A DNA stretch of 64,000 nt from Actomonas aquatica (GTDB lineage Bacteria > Verrucomicrobiota > Verrucomicrobiia > Opitutales > Opitutaceae). The stretch spans positions 372,001 through 436,000 of the forward strand of contig NZ_CP139781.1 in NCBI RefSeq assembly GCF_019679435.2, in the 5' to 3' direction. Made by a program: the position numbers and the translations under genes. Each line of letters starts with the position of its first letter. The stretch's first letter is position 1. The notes below the pieces were generated by a model. It was not told the DNA's origin, ran no database searches, and saw only the letters and a list, made by a program, of their open reading frames with translations. This document shows, piece after piece, positions 9,956 through 19,243 of the stretch.

Positions 9956-10471
9956 ATGATTCACGTGATTCACCATCTCAAATTTACCGAGACAGCTATT
10001 ACCCAACGATGGAGGAAGGAAGGAACCTTTTGGAAGAAGGTGAATGGGTTTTCTCACCCACTGACTTCCAAGAGGATCGGGAAAGTATACGTTTTCTCAG
10101 ACACGGAGTGGCCCTTCTACGTTGGGAAAGCTTGTCAAAGTATAGGAACTCGTTTGGGCGCCGCCTTTCGTGCAACACCCGCCAAGCGTATAAACGGTTT
10201 CGCCGGATACCGGTTCAAACGAGATTTGGACCAAGCTTTCTTACACGTCTTTATGGGGTCGGAGGATTCCCCTTGGTCGGACATGGATGCGGAATGCATC
10301 GAGGCGGAAGTGGTCTATCGAATTCGCCAACACGGGGAATGGCCTCGTTATCAAACCGAAATTCATTTTTCCGCGCCGCAGTCCGTTCACTCCAGCGCCG
10401 CCGATTCAATCATGAATTACTTCATCGGAACTAAGGCAGGCACACCATTAATCGCTCCGAAAATCAGCTAA
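9956..10471 (+). CDS. GIY-YIG nuclease-fold protein embedded in the defence operon
   Basis: The ATG at 9956 gives 171 residues; a TTG at 9899, overlapping the upstream gene, would add 19. The GIY-YIG core is visible as GKVYVFSDTEWPFYVGKA (residues ~42-59), followed by SIGTRL with the conserved Arg, and CIEAEVVYRIRQ (~122) supplying the metal-binding Glu. This fold cuts DNA in UvrC, homing enzymes and some type II restriction enzymes. The gene sits between the SNF2 helicase and the methylase, two bases before the latter. Known DISARM and Hma core sets do not, to my knowledge, include this nuclease, so it is either an extra effector of this system or an embedded independent defence gene. Confidence 0.72.
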   Translation: MIHVIHHLKFTETAITQRWRKEGTFWKKVNGFSHPLTSKRIGKVYVFSDTEWPFYVGKACQSIGTRLGAAFRATPAKRINGFAGYRFKRDLDQAFLHVFMGSEDSPWSDMDAECIEAEVVYRIRQHGEWPRYQTEIHFSAPQSVHSSAADSIMNYFIGTKAGTPLIAPKIS

Positions 10472-10473
10472 AT

Positions 10474-13400
10474 ATGGCCCGCCGTAGCAACGACTCCCTC
10501 GTTTTTGATACCATCCAGTTGGAAGGTGGCCTGCTGGTGCCCGCAGTGCTGGAAAAGGTGGCTCGCGGAGAGCACTCCGATCAATCGGCAGCCGATTATC
10601 AGCTCCCCAAAGGGCTGAGCCTAGCCGATGAGCAGGGGCGTGCTTTTCGCATCGCTTCCGCCCTCTGGAAGACCTTTCAGCCCACACGGGATCGCCGCGA
10701 TATCGATCCACACCGAGCCACCCTGGCTTTTGCGACCGAGTTGTTGCGAGATGCGCTTGGTTACAGCGATTTCGCGCTGGCCCCAGCCTCCGTTGAAATA
10801 GCCAATAGAGGTTACCCGGTGACCGGATTCCTTCGCGGTCGGGTGGCGGTCATTGTCGCGCCGCACGACTTGGAACTCGACGCGCCCGATGATCGATTCG
10901 CCGTGATCGGATCTGGTCGTCGTCGACTCTCCGCCTACCAACTTGCTCAGCAGTTCCTCAACGCCAGTGAGCCATGCACCTGGGCGCTGCTGACCAACGG
11001 CCACCAACTCCGTCTGGTGCGGGATGCCGACACCCTCACTCGTCCCGCGTTTCTGGAATTCGACCTCGATCTCATCCTGCGCGATCAACGCTACGCCGAC
11101 TTTCGGGCGCTCTGGTTGGTGCTCCACGCCAGCCGTGCTGGGAAATTAGATACACCCGGCACCGATTGCGTGTGGGAGGCGTGGAAGAAAGAAGGAGAGT
11201 CCCAGGGTGAACGCGTGCGCGACGGCCTGCGCATTGGCGTGACATCCGCGCTACTGACCCTCGGCACCGGTTTCTTGGCCCACCGACAAAACTCCGCCCT
11301 GCGCCAGCGACTCGAAAACGGTTCGCTCACTACCGATGACTACTTTCAACAACTCCTGCGGCTCATCTACCGATTCCTTTTTCTCTTTTGTGCGGAAGAG
11401 CGATCTGATCCGAACTCCAGAATTCCCCTGATTCATGAGGCTAGTTCGGATTCCGTGGCTCGCGACCTCTACGCTCGCGGATACGCTCTGCAACGCTTCC
11501 GCTCACTTTCACTTCGACGAAGAGCTTACGACCACCATAGCGACTTATGGCTCTCCGTTCGCGTTGTCCTGCGAGCTCTAGAAAGTGGTCAGCCTAAGCT
11601 GGCACTCCCCGCCTTGGGCGGTCTTTTCGCAAACTCCCAATGTCCTGATTTAGATTCGGTCGGCTTAACTAACCTCGACCTGTTATCCGCTATGCGTGAG
11701 CTGCGTTGGTTCTCCGATCCACGCAGCGGCCAGCGCTCTGCTATCGACTATCGCAACATGGGTCCCGAGGAACTCGGTTCCGTTTACGAGTCGCTCCTCG
11801 AACTCATCCCAACGCTCGATCTGCCCGCCCGCAGCTTCGGCTTCGTCGGCATCACGGACGAAGGATCTACCGTCGGCAACACCCGCAAGACCACCGGTTC
11901 CTATTACACTCCAGATTCGCTCGTTCAGGAACTCATTAAGTCAGCCCTCGATCCCGTCATTGCTCAAAAGATCGCTAACCACCCCGAAAATCCTTCCGCC
12001 GCGCTGCTCACCCTTTCGGTGATTGATCCTGCGTGCGGTTCGGGCCACTTTCTGATTTCCGCTGCTCGGCGTATCGCTGAGAAGCTCGCCGAACTCCGCA
12101 CCGTCGATGGAGCGGTCACTCCTACAGATTACCGCCACGCATTGCGGGAAGTCATCGGTCATTGCATCTATGGTGTGGACCGCAATCCCATGGCTCTTGA
12201 GCTCGCCCGCACAGCTCTTTGGTTGGAAGGTTTCGAGCCCGGAAAACCACTCTCCTTCCTCGACCATCACCTTCAATGCGGTGACGCATTGCTCGGACTC
12301 ACCTCGTTCGACCAGCTCCGCAAAGGTATTGCCAAGGACGCCTTCACCGTCCTCTCCGGCGACAACAAGGAGGTTTGTAAATCCCTCGCCGCCACCAACC
12401 GGGCGGCCATCAAATCTTTCGCAAGACGTCTCAAAGACAAGTCCGCCGAGTTCTTCGACGCCTGCGACCTCGACGACGCCCTCCGGCGCCTCGAAGCCAT
12501 TGAGGCCATGCCCGACGGAACCACCACCGAGGTGGACGCGAAGAAGATAGCCTTCACCCGCTTTCTTTCTGAAGCGCAGGACAACCAGCTCGCGCATGCT
12601 TGTGACCTCCTCGTCGCCGCTTACCTCACGCCTAAAACTCAGGAGAACGAGTCAACCTGCCCAACCACCGCCACTCTGATTGATGTCCTCTTTCCCCAGC
12701 AGGTAAGCGCTGTTCCACAAGCTGTCATTGACCACGCTACTTCACGTTGTCGAGAAGCCCGTGTCTTCCACTGGCCTTTGCGGTTCACCCACATCTTTGG
12801 GCATGGCGGATTTGATTGCGTGCTCGGAAATCCACCGTGGGAGCGCATCAAGCTACAAGAGCAGGAATTTTTCGCCGCCCGCGAACCCGCTATTGCTGCT
12901 GCCAAAAACAAGGCCGAACGCGCCAAGCGCATTCAATGGCTTTCAGAGGGCTGCCTCCACTACCACCTATCAGAGTTTGAGTCCGTCCCGAAGCTCAACC
13001 ACAGCGAAGTTTCTCTATTCCTCGAGTTCGAAAACGAGAAACGCATTGCCGAGGCCACCAGCGCCTTCGCCCATGTCAACGGCGACGACGGCGGTCGCTT
13101 TCCACTCACCGGTGTCGGAGATGTGAACACCTACGCACTCTTCGCCGAAACGATCACCCAACTTACAAACCAAATGGGCCGCGCCGGTTTTATCGTCCCG
13201 ACCGGCATAGCAACCGATGATTCGACCAAAGCGTTCTTCTCTACCCTGGTCACCAACGAACGGCTTGTCTCACTGCTGGCCTTCGAGAACGAAGAGTTAG
13301 TATTCCCCGGCGTTCATCATTTTACGAAGTTCTGTTTGGTCACAATAGGGGGGGCGGGTTCTACGCCATCCGCCGATCTCGCATTTTTCGCCCGACAAGT

Positions 13401-15294
13401 ATCTTGGCTCCGTCAACCCGGTCGAAGATTCAGGCTTAGTGCGACGGACTTCCAGATAATCAATCCAAATACCCGAACGTGTCCGGTATTCCGATCTGAG
13501 GCCGACGCGGAACTCACCAAGAGTATCTATCGTCGCATTCCTGTTCTTATTGAGGAGGCTCGTGACTCAGGCTCCGAAGTAAACCCTTGGGCCATTTCAT
13601 TCGGAACGATGTTTCACATGTCAGGCGATAGCGATCTTTTCAGCGATGCGCCGACGCCCCATTCCCTTCCGCTCTACGAGGCGAAGTTGATCCATCAATT
13701 CGACCATCGTTGGGCCCACTTCCGTAATCGGCTAAAGAACAAGAGCGGCACTCTCGTTACAGAGGATTCGTTGATCGAGCAGAAATCTAACCCTGATTAT
13801 TCGGTCACGCCTCGGTATTGGGTGCCCGAGAGCGAAGTTCTCTCTAAGATCGCCCGTGCCCCCAAATGTGTCCGCGACGCCTTCAAGGATAGAAATACCG
13901 AGGCCTTGCTTTCCGCCATCGCTACGTGGATCGAAGCCCGCCACGAACCAGATCTTCTTGATGGCATGGTCCGAGCAACATCAGCCCGTCAACGTGTCAT
14001 AGATCTTGTAGGCCCCAAATTCGACGATCTCCCCGCTAATGAAAAGGACTGGCTGAGCGACAAATCTCTCGCCGAAGCACGCGAATGGCTGCCTCTAACC
14101 AACGAGGAACTCATAGCTATCCGCAACATTTCTGACATCACAACTGGCACCTGGCACCTCCTCGATCAACGCAGCTCCCGTTGGTTTATCGGCTGGCGAG
14201 ACATAACGAACTCCACAAACGAACGAACCGTCATCTCAAGCGTGATTCCAAGGTCGGCAATTGGACACACAATGCCGACCTTTAGCTCCTCAACCAGCCC
14301 AAGCTTACATGCTGCGCTTCTCGCCAACTGGAATTGCTTAGTCCTCGATTTCATTGCCCGTCAAAAGATCGGCAGCACCCATCTTACCTACGGCTACGTT
14401 AAACAGCTCCCAATCCTGCCTCCAGCCGCCTATGGGAAAGAGGCTCTCAACTTTATCGTCCCTCGGGTATTGGAACTCACCTATAACGCTGACGATTTGA
14501 GTGACTGGGCGAGGGACCTCGGTCACAACGGTCCGCCCTTCCGCTTCGATCCTGATCGCCGCGCCCAGCTCCGCGCCGAACTCGACGCCTACTATGCCCG
14601 CCTCTACGGCCTCACCCGCGAGGAACTCCAATACATCCTCGACCCGGCCTCCACCCACGGCCCCGACTACCCGACGGTCACCTTCCCCGGCCTCAAGAAA
14701 AACGAAATTGCCCAATTCGGCGAATACCGCACCCAGCGGTTGGTATTGGCTGCGTGGGATGTTCAAGAGGAGAAGCTAAAGGATCGGTATCGGTGTCAGC
14801 AGATTGGCGATACCGATTGGATGGATCGGCCGGTGGTGTTCCCTGATCTGCCGCGAGGGGCAATATCCGCATCGATGTATCGGGCCGCCGTTGTTCCCCA
14901 TTTGGTTCAACAGGCGGGAGGGCGGCTTAGATTCGAGCGATTCCGACGCGCCTTCTGGTTGCTATCCGAACCCGAGATAATGTTGCGTTTTGCAAAAGGC
15001 GAAGTCGGTGAGGAAGTTTCCAAGCGAAACCGCAGTCACCATGAATGCCTGAGCAAGGATATGCTAATACCCCATCTTCGGGGAAGCATCCGTGACGATA
15101 TGAATTTCGTTTCAATCGAAGGAGAGCGCTGGCTTGAGCTTGTTCGCTCCGATCATCTTTCCAGCGACGAACACATTATCTTCGACGCTCGGATTGCATT
15201 AATCGTGGCTGATTTGTGGCCCGAGGCCGCACCAATTTCGCCGCTTACTCCTGAGGAAGAGGCAACCATTAGGGAACTCGAATACACGAAATAG
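10474..15294 (+). CDS. Large Eco57I-type N6-adenine DNA methyltransferase (DrmMI/PglX-like)
   Basis: The protein is 1606 residues long. It has motif I DPACGSGHF (residues ~517-525, S-adenosylmethionine binding) and the N6-adenine catalytic motif NPPWE (~785). The roughly 450-residue N-terminal region (TLAFATELLRDALGY, then LLTNGHQLRLVRD) resembles the front part of type IIG enzymes and BREX PglX. The C-terminal ~500 residues would hold target recognition and a tail beginning near YYARLYGLTREELQYIL. The expected job is to methylate host DNA at a specific site so the co-encoded helicases and nucleases spare it. The stop is one base before the ATPase start, so the two are co-translated. Methylase activity is confidently assigned; whether the N-terminus retains nuclease activity is not clear by eye. 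Confidence 0.9.
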   Translation: MARRSNDSLVFDTIQLEGGLLVPAVLEKVARGEHSDQSAADYQLPKGLSLADEQGRAFRIASALWKTFQPTRDRRDIDPHRATLAFATELLRDALGYSDFALAPASVEIANRGYPVTGFLRGRVAVIVAPHDLELDAPDDRFAVIGSGRRRLSAYQLAQQFLNASEPCTWALLTNGHQLRLVRDADTLTRPAFLEFDLDLILRDQRYADFRALWLVLHASRAGKLDTPGTDCVWEAWKKEGESQGERVRDGLRIGVTSALLTLGTGFLAHRQNSALRQRLENGSLTTDDYFQQLLRLIYRFLFLFCAEERSDPNSRIPLIHEASSDSVARDLYARGYALQRFRSLSLRRRAYDHHSDLWLSVRVVLRALESGQPKLALPALGGLFANSQCPDLDSVGLTNLDLLSAMRELRWFSDPRSGQRSAIDYRNMGPEELGSVYESLLELIPTLDLPARSFGFVGITDEGSTVGNTRKTTGSYYTPDSLVQELIKSALDPVIAQKIANHPENPSAALLTLSVIDPACGSGHFLISAARRIAEKLAELRTVDGAVTPTDYRHALREVIGHCIYGVDRNPMALELARTALWLEGFEPGKPLSFLDHHLQCGDALLGLTSFDQLRKGIAKDAFTVLSGDNKEVCKSLAATNRAAIKSFARRLKDKSAEFFDACDLDDALRRLEAIEAMPDGTTTEVDAKKIAFTRFLSEAQDNQLAHACDLLVAAYLTPKTQENESTCPTTATLIDVLFPQQVSAVPQAVIDHATSRCREARVFHWPLRFTHIFGHGGFDCVLGNPPWERIKLQEQEFFAAREPAIAAAKNKAERAKRIQWLSEGCLHYHLSEFESVPKLNHSEVSLFLEFENEKRIAEATSAFAHVNGDDGGRFPLTGVGDVNTYALFAETITQLTNQMGRAGFIVPTGIATDDSTKAFFSTLVTNERLVSLLAFENEELVFPGVHHFTKFCLVTIGGAGSTPSADLAFFARQVSWLRQPGRRFRLSATDFQIINPNTRTCPVFRSEADAELTKSIYRRIPVLIEEARDSGSEVNPWAISFGTMFHMSGDSDLFSDAPTPHSLPLYEAKLIHQFDHRWAHFRNRLKNKSGTLVTEDSLIEQKSNPDYSVTPRYWVPESEVLSKIARAPKCVRDAFKDRNTEALLSAIATWIEARHEPDLLDGMVRATSARQRVIDLVGPKFDDLPANEKDWLSDKSLAEAREWLPLTNEELIAIRNISDITTGTWHLLDQRSSRWFIGWRDITNSTNERTVISSVIPRSAIGHTMPTFSSSTSPSLHAALLANWNCLVLDFIARQKIGSTHLTYGYVKQLPILPPAAYGKEALNFIVPRVLELTYNADDLSDWARDLGHNGPPFRFDPDRRAQLRAELDAYYARLYGLTREELQYILDPASTHGPDYPTVTFPGLKKNEIAQFGEYRTQRLVLAAWDVQEEKLKDRYRCQQIGDTDWMDRPVVFPDLPRGAISASMYRAAVVPHLVQQAGGRLRFERFRRAFWLLSEPEIMLRFAKGEVGEEVSKRNRSHHECLSKDMLIPHLRGSIRDDMNFVSIEGERWLELVRSDHLSSDEHIIFDARIALIVADLWPEAAPISPLTPEEEATIRELEYTK

Positions 15295-15295
15295 T

Positions 15296-17290
15296 ATGGA
15301 AACGCAGGCCCACTTTCTCGAACAATTGATCCGATCCATCGCGCCTAAGGCAGGCCGATCCGAACCGGATCTTTGGTTTCGAGAATTGCGTTTGCTCGAT
15401 CGCCTAGACTTGGATTCCGAACGGCGAAAGATTACGCTGCATCGCGGTTTCAATATTTTATGGGCTGCTCCCGAAGATCCCGATACTGAGCAGGGATTGT
15501 ATCGAGATGGACTCGCTGGTCATGCCAGCGGGAAAACGCTCTTCTGTCGGATACTTCGCCACCTGCTAGGCGAAGACCCTCTTGGGACTCAAAGTCAGCG
15601 AGACGGAATTGCGTCACACTTTCTTTCGCTCTGGGCAGTTGCATCCGTTCGAGTGAATGGGAAAAGCTGGATAGTGGGTCGCCCGTTGGCGACCGATGGA
15701 GAGAAGTTTGCGGTAGCAGCAGAAACGTTCGAAGAAGCCATCGCTGGCTCGGTGTCGCCTGTAGGGGGATACGAAACTTTTATTGGAGAAGTTCGATCTC
15801 TGGGAAAGTGTGTAGAGCCGCTTTTTCCGGGCCATGGTTGGCGCCACCTTTTACCTTGGCTAGCCCGTGACCAAGAGGCTCGATTTAGCAGCCTAGCCAC
15901 CTGGCGAGAGGCTTCTAGCCAAGGGGATAATCCGCTGACTAAGGTCGTTGATCGTCACCAAGTCATGCGGGCGGTGCTGGATTTGCTGGATAAAGATGAG
16001 CCGGCTTTGCGCCTTCAAATTGATAAAGGTCAACAAGAGTTGGAAAAAGCACGATTCGGGCAGATGGCCTTGGAGGCTCAATTGGAAGCGCGAATCGGTA
16101 TGGCTAATGAGCAGGCAAAGCGCCTCCTGAGCCAAAGATTCCCTGAGGATGATGATGCGATTGAAGCTCGCCTGCGCGCCTTAGCCGACGTCATCCGTGA
16201 AGGCGCAGCAAAGCTGAGTGACCGGCCAATCCCAGCCACCGTAGATTCGGCGCAAAAGCGGCTCGCGGAAGCGAATCGAAAACTAACGTTGGCGGAGAAC
16301 AAATTGGAGGCGATTGAGGAAGAATTACCTAGGCAGATAGAACGTCGTGACCGAGATCTGACCATCATCCGTAAGTTCAAGAATGGCGATGTCGTAGATC
16401 CGGCACGTGCCGATGCAGGTTTTTGCCCACGGACTCTTCAATCGGCTATTAAGCGAGGCTGTCACCAGTCACGTGAGCCTAGCGAAGAGTCACTGGTGGC
16501 AATCGACGATCTAGAAGCTCAGGCGAAGGCGGATACCATTGTGATCGAGGCTCGTAAAGAGGAGCAGAGGAAGCTGAATCAGGGTATGGCGAATCTCCGG
16601 GAAGCAGTCCGGGATGCAGAGAGACAATTGGGAAAGGCCCAAAAAGAAGCTGACCGGGATCTCGAAGAATTGACTCGAAAGGCGAGCCGAGCCGAGGAAG
16701 CGGCTGAACTATACGCGAGCATCGACCAGACCCGTGCGCGGTTCAAGAGTGCCGATGGTGAAGTATCCAAGCAGTCTGAGGAACTCGAGTCCAAGAAGTC
16801 ATCGCTGGCTCGTCTTAGACGAGAAATGGAGGACCGGGTAGTGGAGCTTTCCAACATCTTTGCTGATGTGGTGCGTGCGGTGATGGGGGCATCAGTCGAA
16901 GCTAACATCACCATTACTGCCGAAGGCATAGTTCCGCAAGTGACTCGGAAAAGTGAGTTATCGGGAGCGGCGCTAGATACCATTAAAACCCTAGCTTTTG
17001 ACCTCGCTGCTGTTGTTGCCTCAATCGAAGGGAAGGGGAGTCACCCGCGTTTCCTGATCCATGATGGTCCTCGGGAAGGGGACATGGCCCGAGTTATTTA
17101 CGAGCGGTTTTTTCTCTACGCAGCAGGTGTCGAAAAGGCGTTTTCTTCGCCCGACCAAGCCAGCTTCCAATACATCATCACCACCACGACTCCGCCGCCT
17201 AAATCGATGCGCGAAGGAACGCGTTGGCTGCTAGATCCAGTCCTCGATTCCCGCGACAAATCCCAACGCCTCCTCAAGGAAGATTTTTAG
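15296..17290 (+). CDS. SMC/Rad50-like coiled-coil ATPase of the defence operon
   Basis: This 664-residue protein has an N-terminal P-loop (AGHASGKT, residues ~76-83, fitting [AG]x4GK[ST]), a long central helical region rich in Glu, Lys, Arg and Ala (residues ~240-530), and a C-terminal Walker B/D-loop FLIHDGPREGD (~584). That layout matches SMC/RecN-like ATPases, in which the two ends form one head. A Cys pair separated by a short loop (FCPRTLQSAIKRGC, ~380-393) sits at the tip of the coiled coil where Rad50 has its zinc hook, although it is not a canonical CxxC. It may tether DNA ends or sense the translocating helicases. It starts one base after the methylase stop and 28 bases precede the next gene. 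Confidence 0.82.
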   Translation: METQAHFLEQLIRSIAPKAGRSEPDLWFRELRLLDRLDLDSERRKITLHRGFNILWAAPEDPDTEQGLYRDGLAGHASGKTLFCRILRHLLGEDPLGTQSQRDGIASHFLSLWAVASVRVNGKSWIVGRPLATDGEKFAVAAETFEEAIAGSVSPVGGYETFIGEVRSLGKCVEPLFPGHGWRHLLPWLARDQEARFSSLATWREASSQGDNPLTKVVDRHQVMRAVLDLLDKDEPALRLQIDKGQQELEKARFGQMALEAQLEARIGMANEQAKRLLSQRFPEDDDAIEARLRALADVIREGAAKLSDRPIPATVDSAQKRLAEANRKLTLAENKLEAIEEELPRQIERRDRDLTIIRKFKNGDVVDPARADAGFCPRTLQSAIKRGCHQSREPSEESLVAIDDLEAQAKADTIVIEARKEEQRKLNQGMANLREAVRDAERQLGKAQKEADRDLEELTRKASRAEEAAELYASIDQTRARFKSADGEVSKQSEELESKKSSLARLRREMEDRVVELSNIFADVVRAVMGASVEANITITAEGIVPQVTRKSELSGAALDTIKTLAFDLAAVVASIEGKGSHPRFLIHDGPREGDMARVIYERFFLYAAGVEKAFSSPDQASFQYIITTTTPPPKSMREGTRWLLDPVLDSRDKSQRLLKEDF

Positions 17291-17318
17291 CACTGATTCG
17301 AAAGAAAAGGAATAGAAC

Positions 17319-18401
17319 ATGAGCTTACCAATAAACTCAGCGCTTTATTATCCCACGATCGAATTTCAGGACTACCGGTGGCTTTGGACAGCATCCTTAG
17401 TCTGGGATAAAATCTATCGAATAGAACCAGAAGATTTTAGAGCCGCCGAGCCCGATAATGTCCGAATTCTCTGCGAAGAAGGTGATATCGGGATTCCACT
17501 GCGGCCAGGTAGATATGCGCAGGATGTCGCAGGTGAGTTCATGGATGGAGTTAATAGTCGAAAGTGGGACGCTGCGGCATTTGATGCCAGCTCCCTTCGT
17601 GACGAATACGCACGTCTTCATCACGAAAAAATAGACGTTCAGATTAGAAAAATGCTAATCTCGACTGGGCGAGCTGCCAGCCATGAACAATGGCTATACG
17701 TCCCCGACGATTTTGCCGCTCTATACATGACCTATTTGGCAACACGAATGGCAGAAAAAAACGACCTCCAGGCCATATCTGATACCAACGTAGCTTGGAC
17801 TGCCCATACCTATTTTTCGAACGAAGGAATCGACACTGAATGTGTTCCCGATGAATACGAACAAACTTTGGCAGCGCTTTTAATTGGGAACTACGTTCCA
17901 GAAAATATCACTGACATCTCACCCAAACAAATACTCGCATTTCGGAAGAGATATCCCGACGAGCGCCGGAATTTCATGAGAGCAGTAAAGGGGGCAGCCG
18001 CGCAATTGGCAAACTGCTCAGATCCAACAGTTATTCAGGATGTAGTGCAGACTGTTCAGGGCGATGTTGGTCGGGCGACAAAGGACTTTCAACGAAGTAT
18101 GGAGGTTTTAGGAGCGAAGACTTTCACCGGCTTTAAGACTATGAGTTTTCCGATGGCTACGGCCGCGCTCGCAACCTTCGCTCCGATCACGTTTGGTCAG
18201 AGTGTTGTTATTGGGGCGACAGGGTTCGCGATAGGCGCCCTCGCAAGCTTTGCGACCCGTTCACTCGAAGCTGACCGGCTGAGTAAGAGCCACGAATATT
18301 CGTATCTCGTGCACGCCAATAAAGCATTCCCCAAAGCCGCGGACCGAATTGATCTGCCTCGTCGGCTTTATCGTGATCTACACGAGTTTATCAATGACTG
18401 A
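17319..18401 (+). CDS. DUF6236-family protein with a C-terminal hydrophobic segment
   Basis: An AAGGAA sequence precedes the ATG. The N-terminus (ALYYPTIEFQDYRWLWTASLVWDKI) is typical of the DUF6236 family, members of which are found in defence islands but have no established biochemistry. Residues ~277-312 form a small-residue-rich hydrophobic stretch (MATAALATFAPITFGQ then SVVIGATGFAIGALASF) that could make a membrane hairpin. A charged tail of about 46 residues follows. The gene looks more AT-rich than its neighbours. It lies between the ATPase and HNH genes and ends five bases before the latter. Family assignment is from recalled sequence resemblance; a membrane role is inference. Confidence 0.65.
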   Translation: MSLPINSALYYPTIEFQDYRWLWTASLVWDKIYRIEPEDFRAAEPDNVRILCEEGDIGIPLRPGRYAQDVAGEFMDGVNSRKWDAAAFDASSLRDEYARLHHEKIDVQIRKMLISTGRAASHEQWLYVPDDFAALYMTYLATRMAEKNDLQAISDTNVAWTAHTYFSNEGIDTECVPDEYEQTLAALLIGNYVPENITDISPKQILAFRKRYPDERRNFMRAVKGAAAQLANCSDPTVIQDVVQTVQGDVGRATKDFQRSMEVLGAKTFTGFKTMSFPMATAALATFAPITFGQSVVIGATGFAIGALASFATRSLEADRLSKSHEYSYLVHANKAFPKAADRIDLPRRLYRDLHEFIND

Positions 18402-18406
18402 ACAGG

Positions 18407-19210
18407 TTGATTTGGCACCTTGAACAGGCACCATCCTTTGCTGATAAAATCGTGAATTCCCTTGAGCGGACCCTGATTCTGAAGGCCGGTTACGACCACG
18501 GCTGGGAAGTGGTGGTTGAGGAGAATCCTGAAGTGGTCGTGCTCGCCTCGTCCTTACATAGCTGCCGAATAAAAATCGAAGCGCGTTCACCAGAGATGCG
18601 CTGGTGGGTTTCATTCGCCCCGAGGTTGCTTCATCTAGAGCTAAAACGCCAATCTCGGAACCTTGTGTTGACCGATGAATTTTTCGGTGAAGAGACCGAG
18701 CAAGATTTGTCGCTCTTGATGGCAAAGGCGGCGGCAATCGCTCGTGCCCTGCCGAATGCACCGGAACTGAAGTTTGAGCAGTTGGTTGAGGTAGAGCTGA
18801 AAAACGCCGAATCGCTAGGCACAACTGAGGTGGAGGCGACGATTCGTCGCAGAGTAGGGCAGGGAATATACCGGGATAGCCTGATGGAGTATTGGGGTGG
18901 TTCCTGCGCTGTTACTGGGGTTACGATGCCCGAACTTCTCCGTGCCAGTCATGCGAAGCCGTGGGCGGAATGCGAATCAGACGCGGAGCGGCTGAATGTG
19001 TTCAATGGCTTTCTTTTGGTCGCCCACCTTGATGCACTGTTCGACAGGTTTCTTCTTTCGTTCGACGATCACGGTTGCGCACTGATCTCCAACAAGATTG
19101 ATGAAAAAACCCGGGAGATACTGCTTCTGAACCAACCGCTTCAACTGCGTTGGTTGGCCGATGAGCATCGGGAATTCCTGCTCTGGCATCGGGATCATTT
19201 GATCGAGTAG
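18407..19210 (+). CDS. HNH endonuclease, last gene of the defence operon
   Basis: The frame starts at a TTG (18407) five bases after the upstream stop; a GTG at 18452 is an alternative. The C-terminal 120 residues match a common HNH restriction-type domain: GIYRDSLMEYWGGSCAVTG, then LLRASHAKPWAEC, then NVFNGFLLVAHLDALFDR, supplying the ASH and N residues of the beta-beta-alpha metal site. The N-terminal ~140 residues are unlike any domain I know and may recognise a modified or structured substrate. As a nuclease at the end of a helicase-methylase-ATPase operon it is the most likely DNA-cutting effector. The usual H-N-H second His is not certain by eye. Confidence 0.78.
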   Translation: MIWHLEQAPSFADKIVNSLERTLILKAGYDHGWEVVVEENPEVVVLASSLHSCRIKIEARSPEMRWWVSFAPRLLHLELKRQSRNLVLTDEFFGEETEQDLSLLMAKAAAIARALPNAPELKFEQLVEVELKNAESLGTTEVEATIRRRVGQGIYRDSLMEYWGGSCAVTGVTMPELLRASHAKPWAECESDAERLNVFNGFLLVAHLDALFDRFLLSFDDHGCALISNKIDEKTREILLLNQPLQLRWLADEHREFLLWHRDHLIE

Positions 19211-19243
19211 CGCCAAGTATAACCCGAACTCGAAGGGTGAGTG

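Noticed and set aside
1820-19210. Canonical class 1 DISARM or BREX
   Set aside because: No drmC phospholipase-D-type protein and no separate drmA/drmB pair; no BrxC, PglZ or BrxL. The set fits better as Hma-like or a hybrid.
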